In this document: in pieces, positions 24,084-33,430 of the stretch
Layout: each line of letters starts with the position of its first letter
How positions within the stretch are numbered: the first letter of the stretch is position 1
Assembly: GCA_018660505.1 (NCBI GenBank)
Contig: JABJKE010000041.1
Span: 1 to 48,434 of the forward strand
Length of the DNA: 48,434 nucleotides
Direction of reading: 5' to 3'
DNA from: Rhodobiaceae bacterium
Lineage (GTDB): Bacteria > Pseudomonadota > Alphaproteobacteria > RS24
Notes under the pieces: model-generated
Seen by the model: only the letters and a program-made list of their open reading frames with translations
Told to the model about the DNA's origin: nothing
Databases searched by the model: none
Made by a program: the position numbers and the translations under genes

Positions 24084-25865
24084 ATGAGTAAGACGATTAG
24101 AATTGGTGGCGCCAGTGGCTATTGGGGCGAAAGCATGATGGCCACGCCGCAGCTCTTGGCGGTCGAGGGAATGGACTATTTGGTCTATGATTTCTTGGCC
24201 GAGATCACCATGTCGATTTTGGCGCGCGCGCGTGCCGCCAATCCCGAGGCGGGCTATGCGACCGATTTTATCACCGGCGTGTTAAAACCAAATTTGCGCG
24301 AGATCGCCGAGAAGAAAGTGAAAATCCTCACCAATGCTGGCGGCGTTAATCCGCAGAGTTGTGGCCACGCGGCGCGCGCGCTCATCGCCGAAGCGGGGCT
24401 GGATTTAAAAGTCGCGGTCATCCGCGGCGATGATTTGCTAGAGGCGCGCGATGGCTTCGCCGATTTCAAAGATATGTTCTCCGGCGCCGATTGCCCCGAC
24501 ACGACCTCCTTGGCCAGTGTGAACGCTTATTTGGGCGGCTTTCCGGTGGCGCAAGCTTTGGCCGAGGGTGCGGATATCGTCATTACCGGACGCAGCGTCG
24601 ATAGTGCGGTGACGCTGGGCGCCTGCATTCATGCGTTCGACTGGCAGCCGCAGGATTTGGACAAATTAGCTGGCGGCTCTTTGGCCGGGCATATTATCGA
24701 ATGCGGCCCGCAAGCCTCGGGCGGTAATTTTACCGATTGGAAACTGGCGGGCGATATTGCCGATATCGGCTATCCGTTCATCGATATAGATGGCGATGGC
24801 GAGTTTACCTGCGCCAAGCCAGAGGGCACGGCGGGCGTGGTCAATGTCGGCACGGTATCCGAGCAAATGCTGTATGAGATTGGCGACCCACGGGCTTATT
24901 TATTGCCCGATGTCACCTGCGATTTTTCCCAAGTCACCATTGAGGCCATTGGCGAAAATCAGGTGCGCGTGGCCCATGCCAAAGGCCACCAACCGCCAAG
25001 CCATTATAAAGTGTGCGCCACTTATGCGGATGGCTTTCGCGCTGGCACGTTGATGAGTTTCGTGGGGCTAGAGGCGGCTGACAAAGCCAAACATTTTGCC
25101 GACGCCGCTTTTGCGCGCGCGCGGGCGGTGTTGCGGGCGCATAATCTGCCAGACTTTAGCGAGACCAGCGTCGAGGTGATTGGCGACGATAGCCAATTCG
25201 GGGCCGCCAGTGGTGCCCCGCAAGCCCGCGAAGTGGTGCTAAAAATCGCCGCCAAACACGAGCTGCAAGCGGGCGCTGGCGCTTTGTTGAAAGAGATTAG
25301 TGGCATGGGGTTGGCGACGCCCGCGGGATTGTCGATATTTGCTGGCTCGCGCGCCAAACCCTCGCCTGTGGTGCGCTTATTCTCGTTTTTATTGCCGAAA
25401 GATAAAGTCACCATCACGGTCGATGTCGATGGCCAGACCCGCGCTTTCACAGAAGCCAAAATAGAAGCCGCCAAAGTGGTTTTGGAAGCGCAAAGTCCTC
25501 CCGCCCCAACGGCGGCGGGCACGGTAGAAGTGCCTTTGGTGAAATTGGCTTGGGGGCGCTCCGGCGATAAGGGCGATAAGGCCAATATCGGCGTGATTGC
25601 GCGCGAGGCCGCCTATTTGCCATATATTTGGGCGGCCTTGGATGAGGCGGCTTTGCGCGCCCGCTTCGGCCATTTTATGGCCGAGGGCAGTGCGCTGGAG
25701 CGGTTTTATTTGCCGGGCAGCCACGCCATGAATATTCTCATCGAAGCGGCATTGGGCGGCGGCGGCACATCGTCTTTGCGCAATGACCCGCAAGGCAAAG
25801 CCTATGCCCAGATTTTGCTCGACCATCCGATTTCCATTCCTCAACAACTTGCGGAGACTTTGTAA
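24084..25865 (+). CDS. atuA: Acyclic terpene utilization protein AtuA (DUF1446 family)
   Basis: A 593-aa cytoplasmic protein of the AtuA family. The N-terminal DUF1446 domain (1 to about 450) has RIGGASGYWGESM, KILTNAGGVNPQSCG and ADIVITGRSVDSAVTLG. The AtuA-like C-terminal domain (about 485-593) carries VKLAWGRSGDKGDKANIGVIARE. AtuA is needed for citronellol/geraniol growth in Pseudomonas, but its reaction is not established as far as I know. ATG 24084 follows GGGGGATTCGGGAA; the open frame back to 23922 runs through the promoter region and is not protein-like. It starts the operon with a TAATG overlap to the carboxyltransferase gene. Confidence 0.93.
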   Translation: MSKTIRIGGASGYWGESMMATPQLLAVEGMDYLVYDFLAEITMSILARARAANPEAGYATDFITGVLKPNLREIAEKKVKILTNAGGVNPQSCGHAARALIAEAGLDLKVAVIRGDDLLEARDGFADFKDMFSGADCPDTTSLASVNAYLGGFPVAQALAEGADIVITGRSVDSAVTLGACIHAFDWQPQDLDKLAGGSLAGHIIECGPQASGGNFTDWKLAGDIADIGYPFIDIDGDGEFTCAKPEGTAGVVNVGTVSEQMLYEIGDPRAYLLPDVTCDFSQVTIEAIGENQVRVAHAKGHQPPSHYKVCATYADGFRAGTLMSFVGLEAADKAKHFADAAFARARAVLRAHNLPDFSETSVEVIGDDSQFGAASGAPQAREVVLKIAAKHELQAGAGALLKEISGMGLATPAGLSIFAGSRAKPSPVVRLFSFLLPKDKVTITVDVDGQTRAFTEAKIEAAKVVLEAQSPPAPTAAGTVEVPLVKLAWGRSGDKGDKANIGVIAREAAYLPYIWAALDEAALRARFGHFMAEGSALERFYLPGSHAMNILIEAALGGGGTSSLRNDPQGKAYAQILLDHPISIPQQLAETL

Positions 25866-27487
25866 TGCCGGTGTTTGAAACCAAATTGGACGTTAAATCT
25901 GACGCCTATGCCAAGAACCGCGAAGACCAGCTCGAAAAAATCGAGCATTTGCGGATGCTCGAAGCGCGCGCCGAAAGCGCCTCAGAAAAACGCCGTCCGC
26001 GTTTTGAAGAACGTGGCCAATTAACGCCGCGCGACCGACTGGCCCAATTGCTCGACCCCGGGATGCCCTTTTTGCCCTTGTATAATATGGCTAGCTATTG
26101 CGTCGATGACCCCAATCGCGAGACCTCTATTCCGGGTGGCTCGACGCTGGCAGGCATTGGCTATGTCAGTGGCACGCGCTGCATGATTGTGGTTGATGAC
26201 AGCGGCATTAACGCTGGCGCGGCCACCGAGATGGGGTTTCGCAAAAGCCTAGAGGCGATGAAAATCGCGCTGCAAAATAAATTGCCCTTCATCCATTTGG
26301 TGGAAAGCGCGGGGGCTAATTTAATGCAATATAAAGTCGAGCTATGGGCGCATGGCGGCGGCGTGTTTTGCATGTTGGGTCGGTTGAGCGCGGCGGGCGT
26401 GCCGACGCTGACCGTTTTGCACGGGCCTTCCACGGCAGGGGGTGCCTATATGCCGGGCATGTCTGATTATAATGTCGGCGTGAAACACAATGGTATGGCA
26501 GCCCTTGGCGGGGCCGCCTTGGTGCAAGCGGCGACGGGCGAGATAGCCGATGAACGCCAATTGGGCGGCACGGAAATGCACGCCAGCACCACAGGCCTCA
26601 TCGAATATTTGGCCGAAGATGACGCCGATGGCATTCGCCAAATGCGCGATGTGGTGGGCAACCTCGGCTGGAACGAGCATTGCGACCCCGTGCCAAGCCG
26701 CGATTTTGACGAGCCCTTATATGATGCCGAAGAGATTTTGGGTCTGGTGCCCGTTGACTATAAAATTCCCTATGACAGCCGCGAGCTGATTGCGCGGATT
26801 GTCGATGGCTCTGATTTCACTGATTTCAAAAGCCGCTATGGCCCGAATTTGGTCTGTGTGCAGGCGAAAATATTCGGCCATCCGGTTGGCATTGTCGCCA
26901 ATAATGGGCCGATGGGCCCCGATGAAGCGGCCAAGGGCGCGCATTTTTATCAGATTATCGACCAAGCTAATATTCCGCTTATTTTCTTGAATAATATTAC
27001 TGGCTATATGGTCGGCACGGAATATGAGCAGGCGGGGATGATTAAGCACGGCTCTAAAATGATTCAGGCGGCGGCCAATATTCGGGTGCCGAAACTGACG
27101 TTTTATGTCGGCGCCTCTTATGGCGCGGGCAATTATGGCATGGCGGGCTACGGCTATGATCCGGACTTTTTATTCGCTTGGCCCGGGGCCATGACCGGTG
27201 TGATGAGCGGCGAAAGCGCGGCGGGCACCATGGAAACCGTGGCTCTCAACAGTGCCAAACGGCGCGGCGTGGAGCCAGATATGGAAGCGCTGGCCAAACA
27301 ACGCGCGGCCATTGAAAAAGTATTTTCGTCGCAAGAAGATGCGTTTTTCACCTCCGGTCGATTGCTCGACCACGGGGTGGTAGACCCGCGCGACACACGC
27401 AAAATTTTGGGCTTCAGCCTAGAGACGATTTGGGAACGCCAGCACCGCACGCTGAACCCGAACGCCTTTGGCATTGGCCGCATGTAA
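25865..27487 (+). CDS. atuC: Geranyl-CoA-type carboxylase, carboxyltransferase (beta) subunit
   Basis: A 540-aa carboxyltransferase of the 3-methylcrotonyl/geranyl-CoA class. It carboxylates the gamma-methyl of a 3-methyl-2-enoyl-CoA using carboxybiotin from the AtuF subunit. Family motifs: the N-terminal ERGQLTPRDRLAQLLDPG, FIHLVESAGANL (142-153), HGPSTAGGAYMPGMSDY and NNITGYMVGTEYEQAGMIKHG. At the pocket position where methylcrotonyl-CoA carboxylases have Phe (HFGRIF), this protein has Gly164 (HGGGVF). As I recall, a Phe-to-Gly difference there separates LiuB from AtuC and makes room for the longer geranyl chain, so I favour AtuC over LiuB. The start overlaps atuA by one base. Confidence 0.9.
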   Translation: MPVFETKLDVKSDAYAKNREDQLEKIEHLRMLEARAESASEKRRPRFEERGQLTPRDRLAQLLDPGMPFLPLYNMASYCVDDPNRETSIPGGSTLAGIGYVSGTRCMIVVDDSGINAGAATEMGFRKSLEAMKIALQNKLPFIHLVESAGANLMQYKVELWAHGGGVFCMLGRLSAAGVPTLTVLHGPSTAGGAYMPGMSDYNVGVKHNGMAALGGAALVQAATGEIADERQLGGTEMHASTTGLIEYLAEDDADGIRQMRDVVGNLGWNEHCDPVPSRDFDEPLYDAEEILGLVPVDYKIPYDSRELIARIVDGSDFTDFKSRYGPNLVCVQAKIFGHPVGIVANNGPMGPDEAAKGAHFYQIIDQANIPLIFLNNITGYMVGTEYEQAGMIKHGSKMIQAAANIRVPKLTFYVGASYGAGNYGMAGYGYDPDFLFAWPGAMTGVMSGESAAGTMETVALNSAKRRGVEPDMEALAKQRAAIEKVFSSQEDAFFTSGRLLDHGVVDPRDTRKILGFSLETIWERQHRTLNPNAFGIGRM

Positions 27488-27514
27488 TGGAGGGATAAGG
27501 AGTTGGGGGATAAA

Positions 27515-28318
27515 ATGTCTGCACCTGAAACAACCGTTGTGCTTCTCGAAGAAGATAAAGACTGGGCGACCCTATGGCTCAATCGACCCGAGGCGCGCAA
27601 TGCCATGTCGGATGAGCTGGTCTTTGAGCTGCAAGCCATGCTGGATTATCTGGCCACGCGCCAAGATATTCGCGGCATTACCGTGCGCGGCAAAGGCGAT
27701 GTGTTTTGCGCTGGCGGCGACCTCAAAGGATTTAAGAATAATTTCCAAGATGTCCGCACCGATGAACAAGTGATTGAAGATAGCTCGAAAATGGGACGGT
27801 TCTTTTTAACCGTCCGCTCGATGCCGCAAGTGATTGTGTTTTTGCTGCAAGGCGCGGCCATGGCAGGCGGCTTGGGCATGGCCTCGGCGGGCGATATTGT
27901 GATTGCGACGAAAGATACAAAAATGGCGCTCACCGAGACGGCCATTGGTATTGTTCCGGCCCAAATCGGGCGCTATATCGTGGCCCGCACGGGCGATATT
28001 CAGGCGCGGCGCATCATGTTAACGGGCCATCGCTTTACCGCTGAACAGGGCGTCGGCTATGGGCTGGTGGATATTCTGGTCGATGATTTGGCGGCCGGCG
28101 AAGCCGCGCTGCACGATATTATCGCTGGCGTGCGCCGCTGTGCGCCGGGGGCCAATGCGGCCACCAAAAAACTATTGGAAGCCAATAAACATTTAGATGA
28201 TACGGCCATGATCCGCTATGCGGGCGAAGCCTTTGCCGCCAGCGTGAAAAGCGACGAAGGCCGCGAAGGCGTGGCGTCTTTCCTTGAGAAGCGCAAACCA
28301 AATTGGGTGCAGGAGTAA
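27515..28318 (+). CDS. atuE: Crotonase-family hydratase, isohexenylglutaconyl-CoA hydratase (AtuE)-like
   Basis: A 267-aa crotonase expected to hydrate the glutaconyl-CoA produced by the adjacent carboxylase. Oxyanion segments FCAGGDL (64-70) and GAAMAGGLG (113-121) are present. The first hydratase glutamate is Gly121, while the second is kept (Glu141 in LTETAIG), the pattern of the methylglutaconyl/isohexenylglutaconyl-CoA hydratase subgroup. ATG 27515 is preceded by GGAG and a G-run; a TTG at 27503 is less likely. It lies 27 bp after atuC and 2 bp before atuF, matching the Pseudomonas gene order except for the missing atuB and relocated atuD. Confidence 0.85.
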   Translation: MSAPETTVVLLEEDKDWATLWLNRPEARNAMSDELVFELQAMLDYLATRQDIRGITVRGKGDVFCAGGDLKGFKNNFQDVRTDEQVIEDSSKMGRFFLTVRSMPQVIVFLLQGAAMAGGLGMASAGDIVIATKDTKMALTETAIGIVPAQIGRYIVARTGDIQARRIMLTGHRFTAEQGVGYGLVDILVDDLAAGEAALHDIIAGVRRCAPGANAATKKLLEANKHLDDTAMIRYAGEAFAASVKSDEGREGVASFLEKRKPNWVQE

Positions 28319-28320
28319 AT

Positions 28321-30333
28321 ATGACGGCCATTCGAAAAATATTAATTGCCAATCGCGGCGAAATTGCCTGTCGGGTTATTCGCACGGCCCATGCCATGGG
28401 CATTCGAACTGTCGCGGTCTATTCAGACGCCGATGCGCAAGCCCCGCATGTGCAACAAGCCAGCGAAGCGGTGCGCATTGGGCCGGGCCCCGTGGGGCAA
28501 TCTTATTTGCTGGCCGAGAAAATTCTCGAAGCCGCCCAACAAAGCGGCGCTGATGCCATTCATCCGGGCTATGGGTTTTTATCTGAAAACGCAGATTTTG
28601 CCGCCGCCGTTGAAAAAGCGGGCCTGACCTTCATTGGCCCGAGCGCGCAATCGATTGACCTCATGGGCAATAAAGCGGCCGCCAAACGGCGCATGATGGA
28701 AGCCAAAGTGCCATGTGTGCCGGGTTATGAAGGCACAGACCAAAGCGATGACGTCTTGCTGGCCGAAGGCGCCAAAATCGGCTTCCCGATTATGGTGAAA
28801 GCCGCCGCTGGTGGCGGTGGTCGCGGGATGCGGCTGGTGGAAGCGGAAGCCGAATTGGCCGCCGCTATCGCCACCGCCCGCTCGGAAGCCGAGAATGCCT
28901 TTGGCTCGGGCGAGTTGATTTTAGAAAAAGCGATTGTCCAGCCGCGCCATGTGGAAATTCAAATTTTTGCCGATACGCATGGCAATGTGGTGCATTTGGG
29001 CGAGCGCGATTGCTCGGTGCAACGCCGCCACCAAAAGGTGATTGAAGAAAGCCCATGCCCGGTGATGACGCCCGAGCTGCGCGCCGCCATGGGCGCTGCC
29101 GCGGTTGAGGCCGCCGCCACGATTAACTATCGCGGCGCTGGCACAGTGGAGTTTTTGCTCGATGCCAGCGGTAGCTTTTACTTCCTAGAGATGAACACGC
29201 GCCTGCAAGTCGAGCATCCGGTTACCGAGCAGGTGACGGGATTGGATTTGGTGGAGCTGCAAATCAAAGTGGCCGAGGGCGCGCTTTTGGGCATGACCCA
29301 AGACGATGTGCAATTGAGCGGACACGCCATCGAAGTGCGCCTTTATGCGGAAGACCCAGCCAAAGGGTTTTTGCCCAGCACCGGCACCGTGGCTTGTTTC
29401 GAGCAAGTGGCGCGCGACGGCGTGCGCTATGACACGGGCATTGTCGGCGGACAAGAAATCTCGCCGTTTTATGACCCGATGATTGCCAAGCTCATCACCA
29501 CGGGCGCAACCCGCGAGACGGCGCGCAAATTAATGATTGAAGCGCTGACCGATACCGCTTTGTTTGGCCCGCGCACCAATCGGGATTTTCTCATCGCTTG
29601 TTTGGAAAATGAGAAATTTGCCGAAGGTGATTTTTCAACTGGCTTTATCGCCGAGCAATTCAGCGAAGCCGATTTGGCCGATAAACAGGCCGATGAAACG
29701 GCGCTGGCCATTTTGGCGGTGCGCCATTTTGTTATCGACCGCGATGCGGCGCGCGCCAAAGCCTTGGGCAGCGGTATGCATGTGCCGCAAGGGCTGATGA
29801 ATTTCACCTCGGATGCCAGCCTTCGCACGCCGTATAAATTGGCGTTCAAAAATCTGGAAGCCGAAGCGGTTTCTGTTTCGGTGCGCAGCAAAAGCCCGGA
29901 TTTATATCAAGTCTATATCGGCGAGGCCTGCGTCGATATCTCGGTTCGTGCCCATGCGGGCACGCGCATGGTGGTGCAATCACGCGGTCGCCAATTTGTC
30001 AGCCAAGCGTTTTTACACGGCAGCACTTTATTTGCGACGATGGATGGCGCGACCTACACTTGTGCCAATATGTTGATGCGCAACGCGGCGGGCGAAGAAG
30101 TGGGCGATGGCAGCCGCGTGGTGGCGCCCATGCATGGTCGCGTGGTCGAGGTTTTCGTGAGCCCGGGCGATGGCGTGTCGGCGGGCGACAGGCTGGTGGT
30201 CGTGGAAGCGATGAAAATGCAGCATGAAATTCTGGCCACCGTCGATGGCACTGTCGGCGAAATATTGGTGACGGCAGACGCGCAAGTGGCGGCCGATGAT
30301 TTAATGATAGCCATTGAAATGGAAGCGGAATAG
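28321..30333 (+). CDS. atuF: Geranyl-CoA-type carboxylase, biotin carboxylase/biotin carrier (alpha) subunit
   Basis: A 670-aa two-domain subunit. The biotin carboxylase domain (1 to about 450) has ILIANRGEIACRVIRTA, the ATP-binding loop AAAGGGGRGMR, ERDCSVQRRHQKVIEE and EMNTRLQVEHPVTE. A middle barrel-like BT region follows, and the C-terminal biotinyl domain has VVEAMKMQHE with Lys632 as biotin site. It carboxylates biotin with ATP and bicarbonate for AtuC. ATG 28321 has AGGAG five bases upstream. Because the BCCP-CT fusion at 17791 lacks a BC domain, this protein might charge that carrier too (inference). bioB downstream supplies the cofactor. Confidence 0.93.
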   Translation: MTAIRKILIANRGEIACRVIRTAHAMGIRTVAVYSDADAQAPHVQQASEAVRIGPGPVGQSYLLAEKILEAAQQSGADAIHPGYGFLSENADFAAAVEKAGLTFIGPSAQSIDLMGNKAAAKRRMMEAKVPCVPGYEGTDQSDDVLLAEGAKIGFPIMVKAAAGGGGRGMRLVEAEAELAAAIATARSEAENAFGSGELILEKAIVQPRHVEIQIFADTHGNVVHLGERDCSVQRRHQKVIEESPCPVMTPELRAAMGAAAVEAAATINYRGAGTVEFLLDASGSFYFLEMNTRLQVEHPVTEQVTGLDLVELQIKVAEGALLGMTQDDVQLSGHAIEVRLYAEDPAKGFLPSTGTVACFEQVARDGVRYDTGIVGGQEISPFYDPMIAKLITTGATRETARKLMIEALTDTALFGPRTNRDFLIACLENEKFAEGDFSTGFIAEQFSEADLADKQADETALAILAVRHFVIDRDAARAKALGSGMHVPQGLMNFTSDASLRTPYKLAFKNLEAEAVSVSVRSKSPDLYQVYIGEACVDISVRAHAGTRMVVQSRGRQFVSQAFLHGSTLFATMDGATYTCANMLMRNAAGEEVGDGSRVVAPMHGRVVEVFVSPGDGVSAGDRLVVVEAMKMQHEILATVDGTVGEILVTADAQVAADDLMIAIEMEAE

Positions 30334-30342
30334 GAACGCGAT

Positions 30343-31143
30343 ATGTTGAAAGAAGCTCTCGATTTTAAAGCCGAGTCGGATGGTCTTTACGCCTTGATGA
30401 AAGATTTGAGCGACGCCGATTTTGCCGCGCCAACGCAGTTTAAAGGCTGGACGCTCAATAATGTGCTGGAGCATTTGCACATGTGGAATTGGGCGGCCAA
30501 TGAAAGCCACGCCGATGAAGATAATTTCGTAAAATGGCTCGACACCGCCATGAAAGCCATCGGCCAGAGCAATATGCGCACCTATGAGGGGCAATGGGTA
30601 GACGGCTTGAGCGGGCGCGCTTTGCTGCAGGCTTGGCACGAATTTTACACCGCCATGGCCGAGCGCATGGTGGATATCGACCCGAAGAAACGGCTGAAAT
30701 GGGCGGGGCCAGACATGAGCGCGCGCTCCTCTATCTCGGCGCGGCTGATGGAAACCTGGGCGCATGGCCAAGAGGTGTATGACCATTTGGGCGTGGTGCG
30801 CGCCAATAAAGACCATATTCGGGCCATTGCCGTTTTGGGCACCAATACATTTGGCTGGACTTACGCCACCCGAGGCGAAACGCCGCCGGGCCCCATGCCT
30901 CATGTGCGCTTGCGCGCGCCATCGGGCGAGATATGGACGTTTGGAGAGATATCCGACGATGAGCGCATAGAGGGCGATGCGGCAGATTTCTGCCAAGTGG
31001 TCACCCAAGTTCGCAATATTGGGGATACGCAATTGCGGGTCACGGGTTCGGTCGCGACCGATTGGATGTCGAAAGCGCAATGTTTTGCTGGCGCGCCCGA
31101 AACCCCACCCGCACCCGGAACGCGCTTCACACGGCAAGTATAA
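30343..31143 (+). CDS. TIGR03084 family metal-binding (DinB/maleylpyruvate isomerase-like) protein
   Basis: A 266-aa protein with the N-terminal four-helix DinB-like metal-binding domain: [16 protein letters not shown] (about 34-49) gives the first His ligand, and [18 protein letters not shown] (about 135-152) the other two. The C-terminal part (about 175-266) matches the TIGR03084 extension. DinB-fold relatives include thiol-dependent isomerases, but no activity is known to me for this family. It begins 9 bp after atuF and so belongs to the same operon. A long minus-strand frame overlaps it but has no family features. Role in the branched acyl-CoA pathway is inferred only from position. Confidence 0.8.
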   Translation: MLKEALDFKAESDGLYALMKDLSDADFAAPTQFKGWTLNNVLEHLHMWNWAANESHADEDNFVKWLDTAMKAIGQSNMRTYEGQWVDGLSGRALLQAWHEFYTAMAERMVDIDPKKRLKWAGPDMSARSSISARLMETWAHGQEVYDHLGVVRANKDHIRAIAVLGTNTFGWTYATRGETPPGPMPHVRLRAPSGEIWTFGEISDDERIEGDAADFCQVVTQVRNIGDTQLRVTGSVATDWMSKAQCFAGAPETPPAPGTRFTRQV

Positions 31144-31198
31144 TGGGCTATTGAACTCTGGAATTTACTCGTTTTACCTAAATCCGCTCGGAGTTCTT

Positions 31199-32209
31199 AT
31201 GTCGCATCTTACCCCCGATTCAGTCGTTTCGGACCGACCCGCTCAGCCGCGCCATAATTGGACACGCGACGAGGTGGAAGCCTTGTTTGCCCTGCCGTTC
31301 AATGACTTATTGTTTCAGGCGCAAACCGTGCATCGCCAATGGTTCGATGCCAATGAAGTGCAAAAAAGCACTTTGCTCTCCATTAAAACCGGTGGCTGCC
31401 CAGAAGATTGCAATTATTGCAGCCAAAGCGCAAAATTTGAGACGGGCCTCAAAGCCACTAAATTAATGCCAGTGCAAGACGTGCTAGAAGGCGCCGAACG
31501 CGCCAAAAACGCAGGCGCTTCGCGCTATTGCATGGGGGCCGCTTGGCGCAGCCCCAAAGACCGCGACATGGGCGCCATCATCGAGATGATACAAGGCGTG
31601 CGCGCCATGGGCATGGAAACCTGCATGACTTTGGGCATGTTGTCGCCCGCGCAAGCCAAACAATTAAAAGACGCAGGGCTGGATTATTACAATCATAACA
31701 TTGATACCTCGGAAGCGTTTTACGGCGAAATTATTACCACCCGCACCTTTGAAGACCGTCTCGAGACGATTTCGCACGTGCAAGACGCAGGCATTAATGT
31801 TTGCGCGGGCGGCATTTTGGGCATGGGCGAAGACGTGGGCGACCGTGCCTCTATGTTGATGACTTTGGCCAATTTAAACCCGCAACCGCAATCTGTGCCT
31901 ATCAATAAGCTCATCCCCATTGGCGGCACGCCTTTGGGCGACGCCACGCCGGTCGATGGTATCGACTTTGTGCGCTGCATTGCGGTGGCGCGTATTATGA
32001 TGCCGAAATCTGTGGTGCGCTTGTCGGCCGGGCGCGAGTGGATGTCGGATGAGACGCAAGCGCTGTGCTTTTTGGCAGGCGCCAATTCAATTTTCGTTGG
32101 CGAAGAACTATTGACGACGGCCAATCCAGACCTATCTAAAGATAATGAGTTATTTGCCCGACTTGGGCTCGAGCCCATGGCGGCGCATAAATGCCCCTCG
32201 GCGGTGTAA
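31199..32209 (+). CDS. bioB: Biotin synthase
   Basis: A 336-aa radical-SAM enzyme that inserts sulfur into dethiobiotin. The 4Fe-4S/SAM motif is Cys67-x3-Cys71-x2-Cys74 ([13 protein letters not shown]). [12 protein letters not shown] and [13 protein letters not shown] are typical, as is the conserved arginine segment [10 protein letters not shown]. The start at 31199 follows CGGAG; longer in-frame codons upstream overlap the TIGR03084 gene. No other bio genes and no BioR-type box are seen here. Placement beside biotin-dependent carboxylases fits cofactor supply. Confidence 0.95.
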   Translation: MSHLTPDSVVSDRPAQPRHNWTRDEVEALFALPFNDLLFQAQTVHRQWFDANEVQKSTLLSIKTGGCPEDCNYCSQSAKFETGLKATKLMPVQDVLEGAERAKNAGASRYCMGAAWRSPKDRDMGAIIEMIQGVRAMGMETCMTLGMLSPAQAKQLKDAGLDYYNHNIDTSEAFYGEIITTRTFEDRLETISHVQDAGINVCAGGILGMGEDVGDRASMLMTLANLNPQPQSVPINKLIPIGGTPLGDATPVDGIDFVRCIAVARIMMPKSVVRLSAGREWMSDETQALCFLAGANSIFVGEELLTTANPDLSKDNELFARLGLEPMAAHKCPSAV

Positions 32210-32224
32210 CACAGGAGCGACACA

Positions 32225-33424
32225 ATGGACCTCAAGCTAAAACCTGAAGAACTTGCCTTTCAAAAAGAAGTCCGCGATTGGTTTGAAACCGTGCTGCCAG
32301 AAGGCCACGACATGAAGGGTAAAACGCTGATTACCCAAACCAAAGAAGAGACCAATTGGTGGCAAGCCCAGCTCCATGAAAAAGGTTGGGGCGCCGTGGG
32401 GTGGCCCGTGGAAGACGGCGGCACCACATGGAGCGACCCGCAAAAAGCGATTTTTCAAGCCGAGGCGGCGCGCGCGCAAAGCCCGCATCAATCGCCCTTT
32501 GGCGTTACCATGGTTGGCCCGGTGATTTGTGCCTTTGGCTCGCCAGAGCTGAAAGCGCAACATTTACCCGCCATTTTGGATGGCTCGATTAACTGGTGCC
32601 AAGGCTATTCCGAGCCCGGGTCGGGGTCTGATTTGGCCAGCCTGCGCACCACCGCCGAGCGCGATGGCGATGACTATATTGTCAATGGCCAAAAAATCTG
32701 GACCACTTTGGCCCATTGGGCGGAATGGATTTTCTGCCTCGTGCGCACCAGCCATGAAGGCAAGCCGCAGCAAGGTATTTCGTTCTTGCTCATCGACATG
32801 AATTCGCCAGGCATTGAAGTGAAACCGATTTACACCATCGACGGCGCGCATCACTTAAACGAAGTTTATTTCACCGATGTGCGGGTGCCGGCCAGCCATC
32901 TGGTAGGCCAAGAAAACGAAGGCTGGACCTATGCTAAATTCTTGCTGGGCAATGAGCGTGCCGGCATTGCTGGCACGGGCATGATCCGCAATGGTCTGGA
33001 AAACTTGAAAAACGTCCATGACTATCTCCATGAAACGGCCGAGCAAAGCTATCCATCCGATGCATTTGCGCGTCGCCATGCCGAATTAAGCGTGCGCGCC
33101 GCAGCCCTAGAAACGCTAGAAAACCGAGCGTTATTTGCCGAAGAGGGCTCAGGCGAGGGGCTTATTTTGCCCTTGCCGATGAAAGCCTTGGGCACGGAGT
33201 TACAGCAGGATATGGGCGATTTGGCCTATGATATGCTGGGCAATGAATCGAGCATTTTCTACGATAGCGATTTCGCGCCCACGGCCAGCGGCAATGCGCC
33301 GAATTATCGGGCCGAGGCGCCGAAGATGACGCACACAATGTTGTTCAACCGCGCCTCGACAATTTTTGGCGGCACAACGGAAGTGCAAAAAGGCATTATC
33401 TCGAAATTCGTTCTCGGCCTGTAA
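32225..33424 (+). CDS. Acyl-CoA dehydrogenase, PimC-like (pimeloyl-CoA dehydrogenase large-subunit type)
   Basis: A 399-aa flavoprotein. Motifs include WCQGYSEPGSGSDLASLRT (about 122-140), IWTTLAHWAEWIFCLVRT and the C-terminal FNRASTIFGGTTEVQKGIISK. The MCAD-type base is glycine (IFGGT), while Glu244 in GNERAG occupies the helix-G position. It resembles dehydrogenases that work as hetero-oligomers with a small partner, but no small subunit is adjacent. It follows bioB by 15 bp with an ACAGGAG ribosome site, so the two are probably co-transcribed. A pimeloyl-CoA link to biotin precursor metabolism is tempting but unproven. Confidence 0.88.
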   Translation: MDLKLKPEELAFQKEVRDWFETVLPEGHDMKGKTLITQTKEETNWWQAQLHEKGWGAVGWPVEDGGTTWSDPQKAIFQAEAARAQSPHQSPFGVTMVGPVICAFGSPELKAQHLPAILDGSINWCQGYSEPGSGSDLASLRTTAERDGDDYIVNGQKIWTTLAHWAEWIFCLVRTSHEGKPQQGISFLLIDMNSPGIEVKPIYTIDGAHHLNEVYFTDVRVPASHLVGQENEGWTYAKFLLGNERAGIAGTGMIRNGLENLKNVHDYLHETAEQSYPSDAFARRHAELSVRAAALETLENRALFAEEGSGEGLILPLPMKALGTELQQDMGDLAYDMLGNESSIFYDSDFAPTASGNAPNYRAEAPKMTHTMLFNRASTIFGGTTEVQKGIISKFVLGL

Positions 33425-33430
33425 ACGCCG

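Noticed and set aside
30301-31137. 278-codon minus-strand open frame opposite the TIGR03084 gene
   Set aside because: Would overlap the end of atuF, shows no family pattern, and the plus-strand frame fits the operon and the TIGR03084 family.
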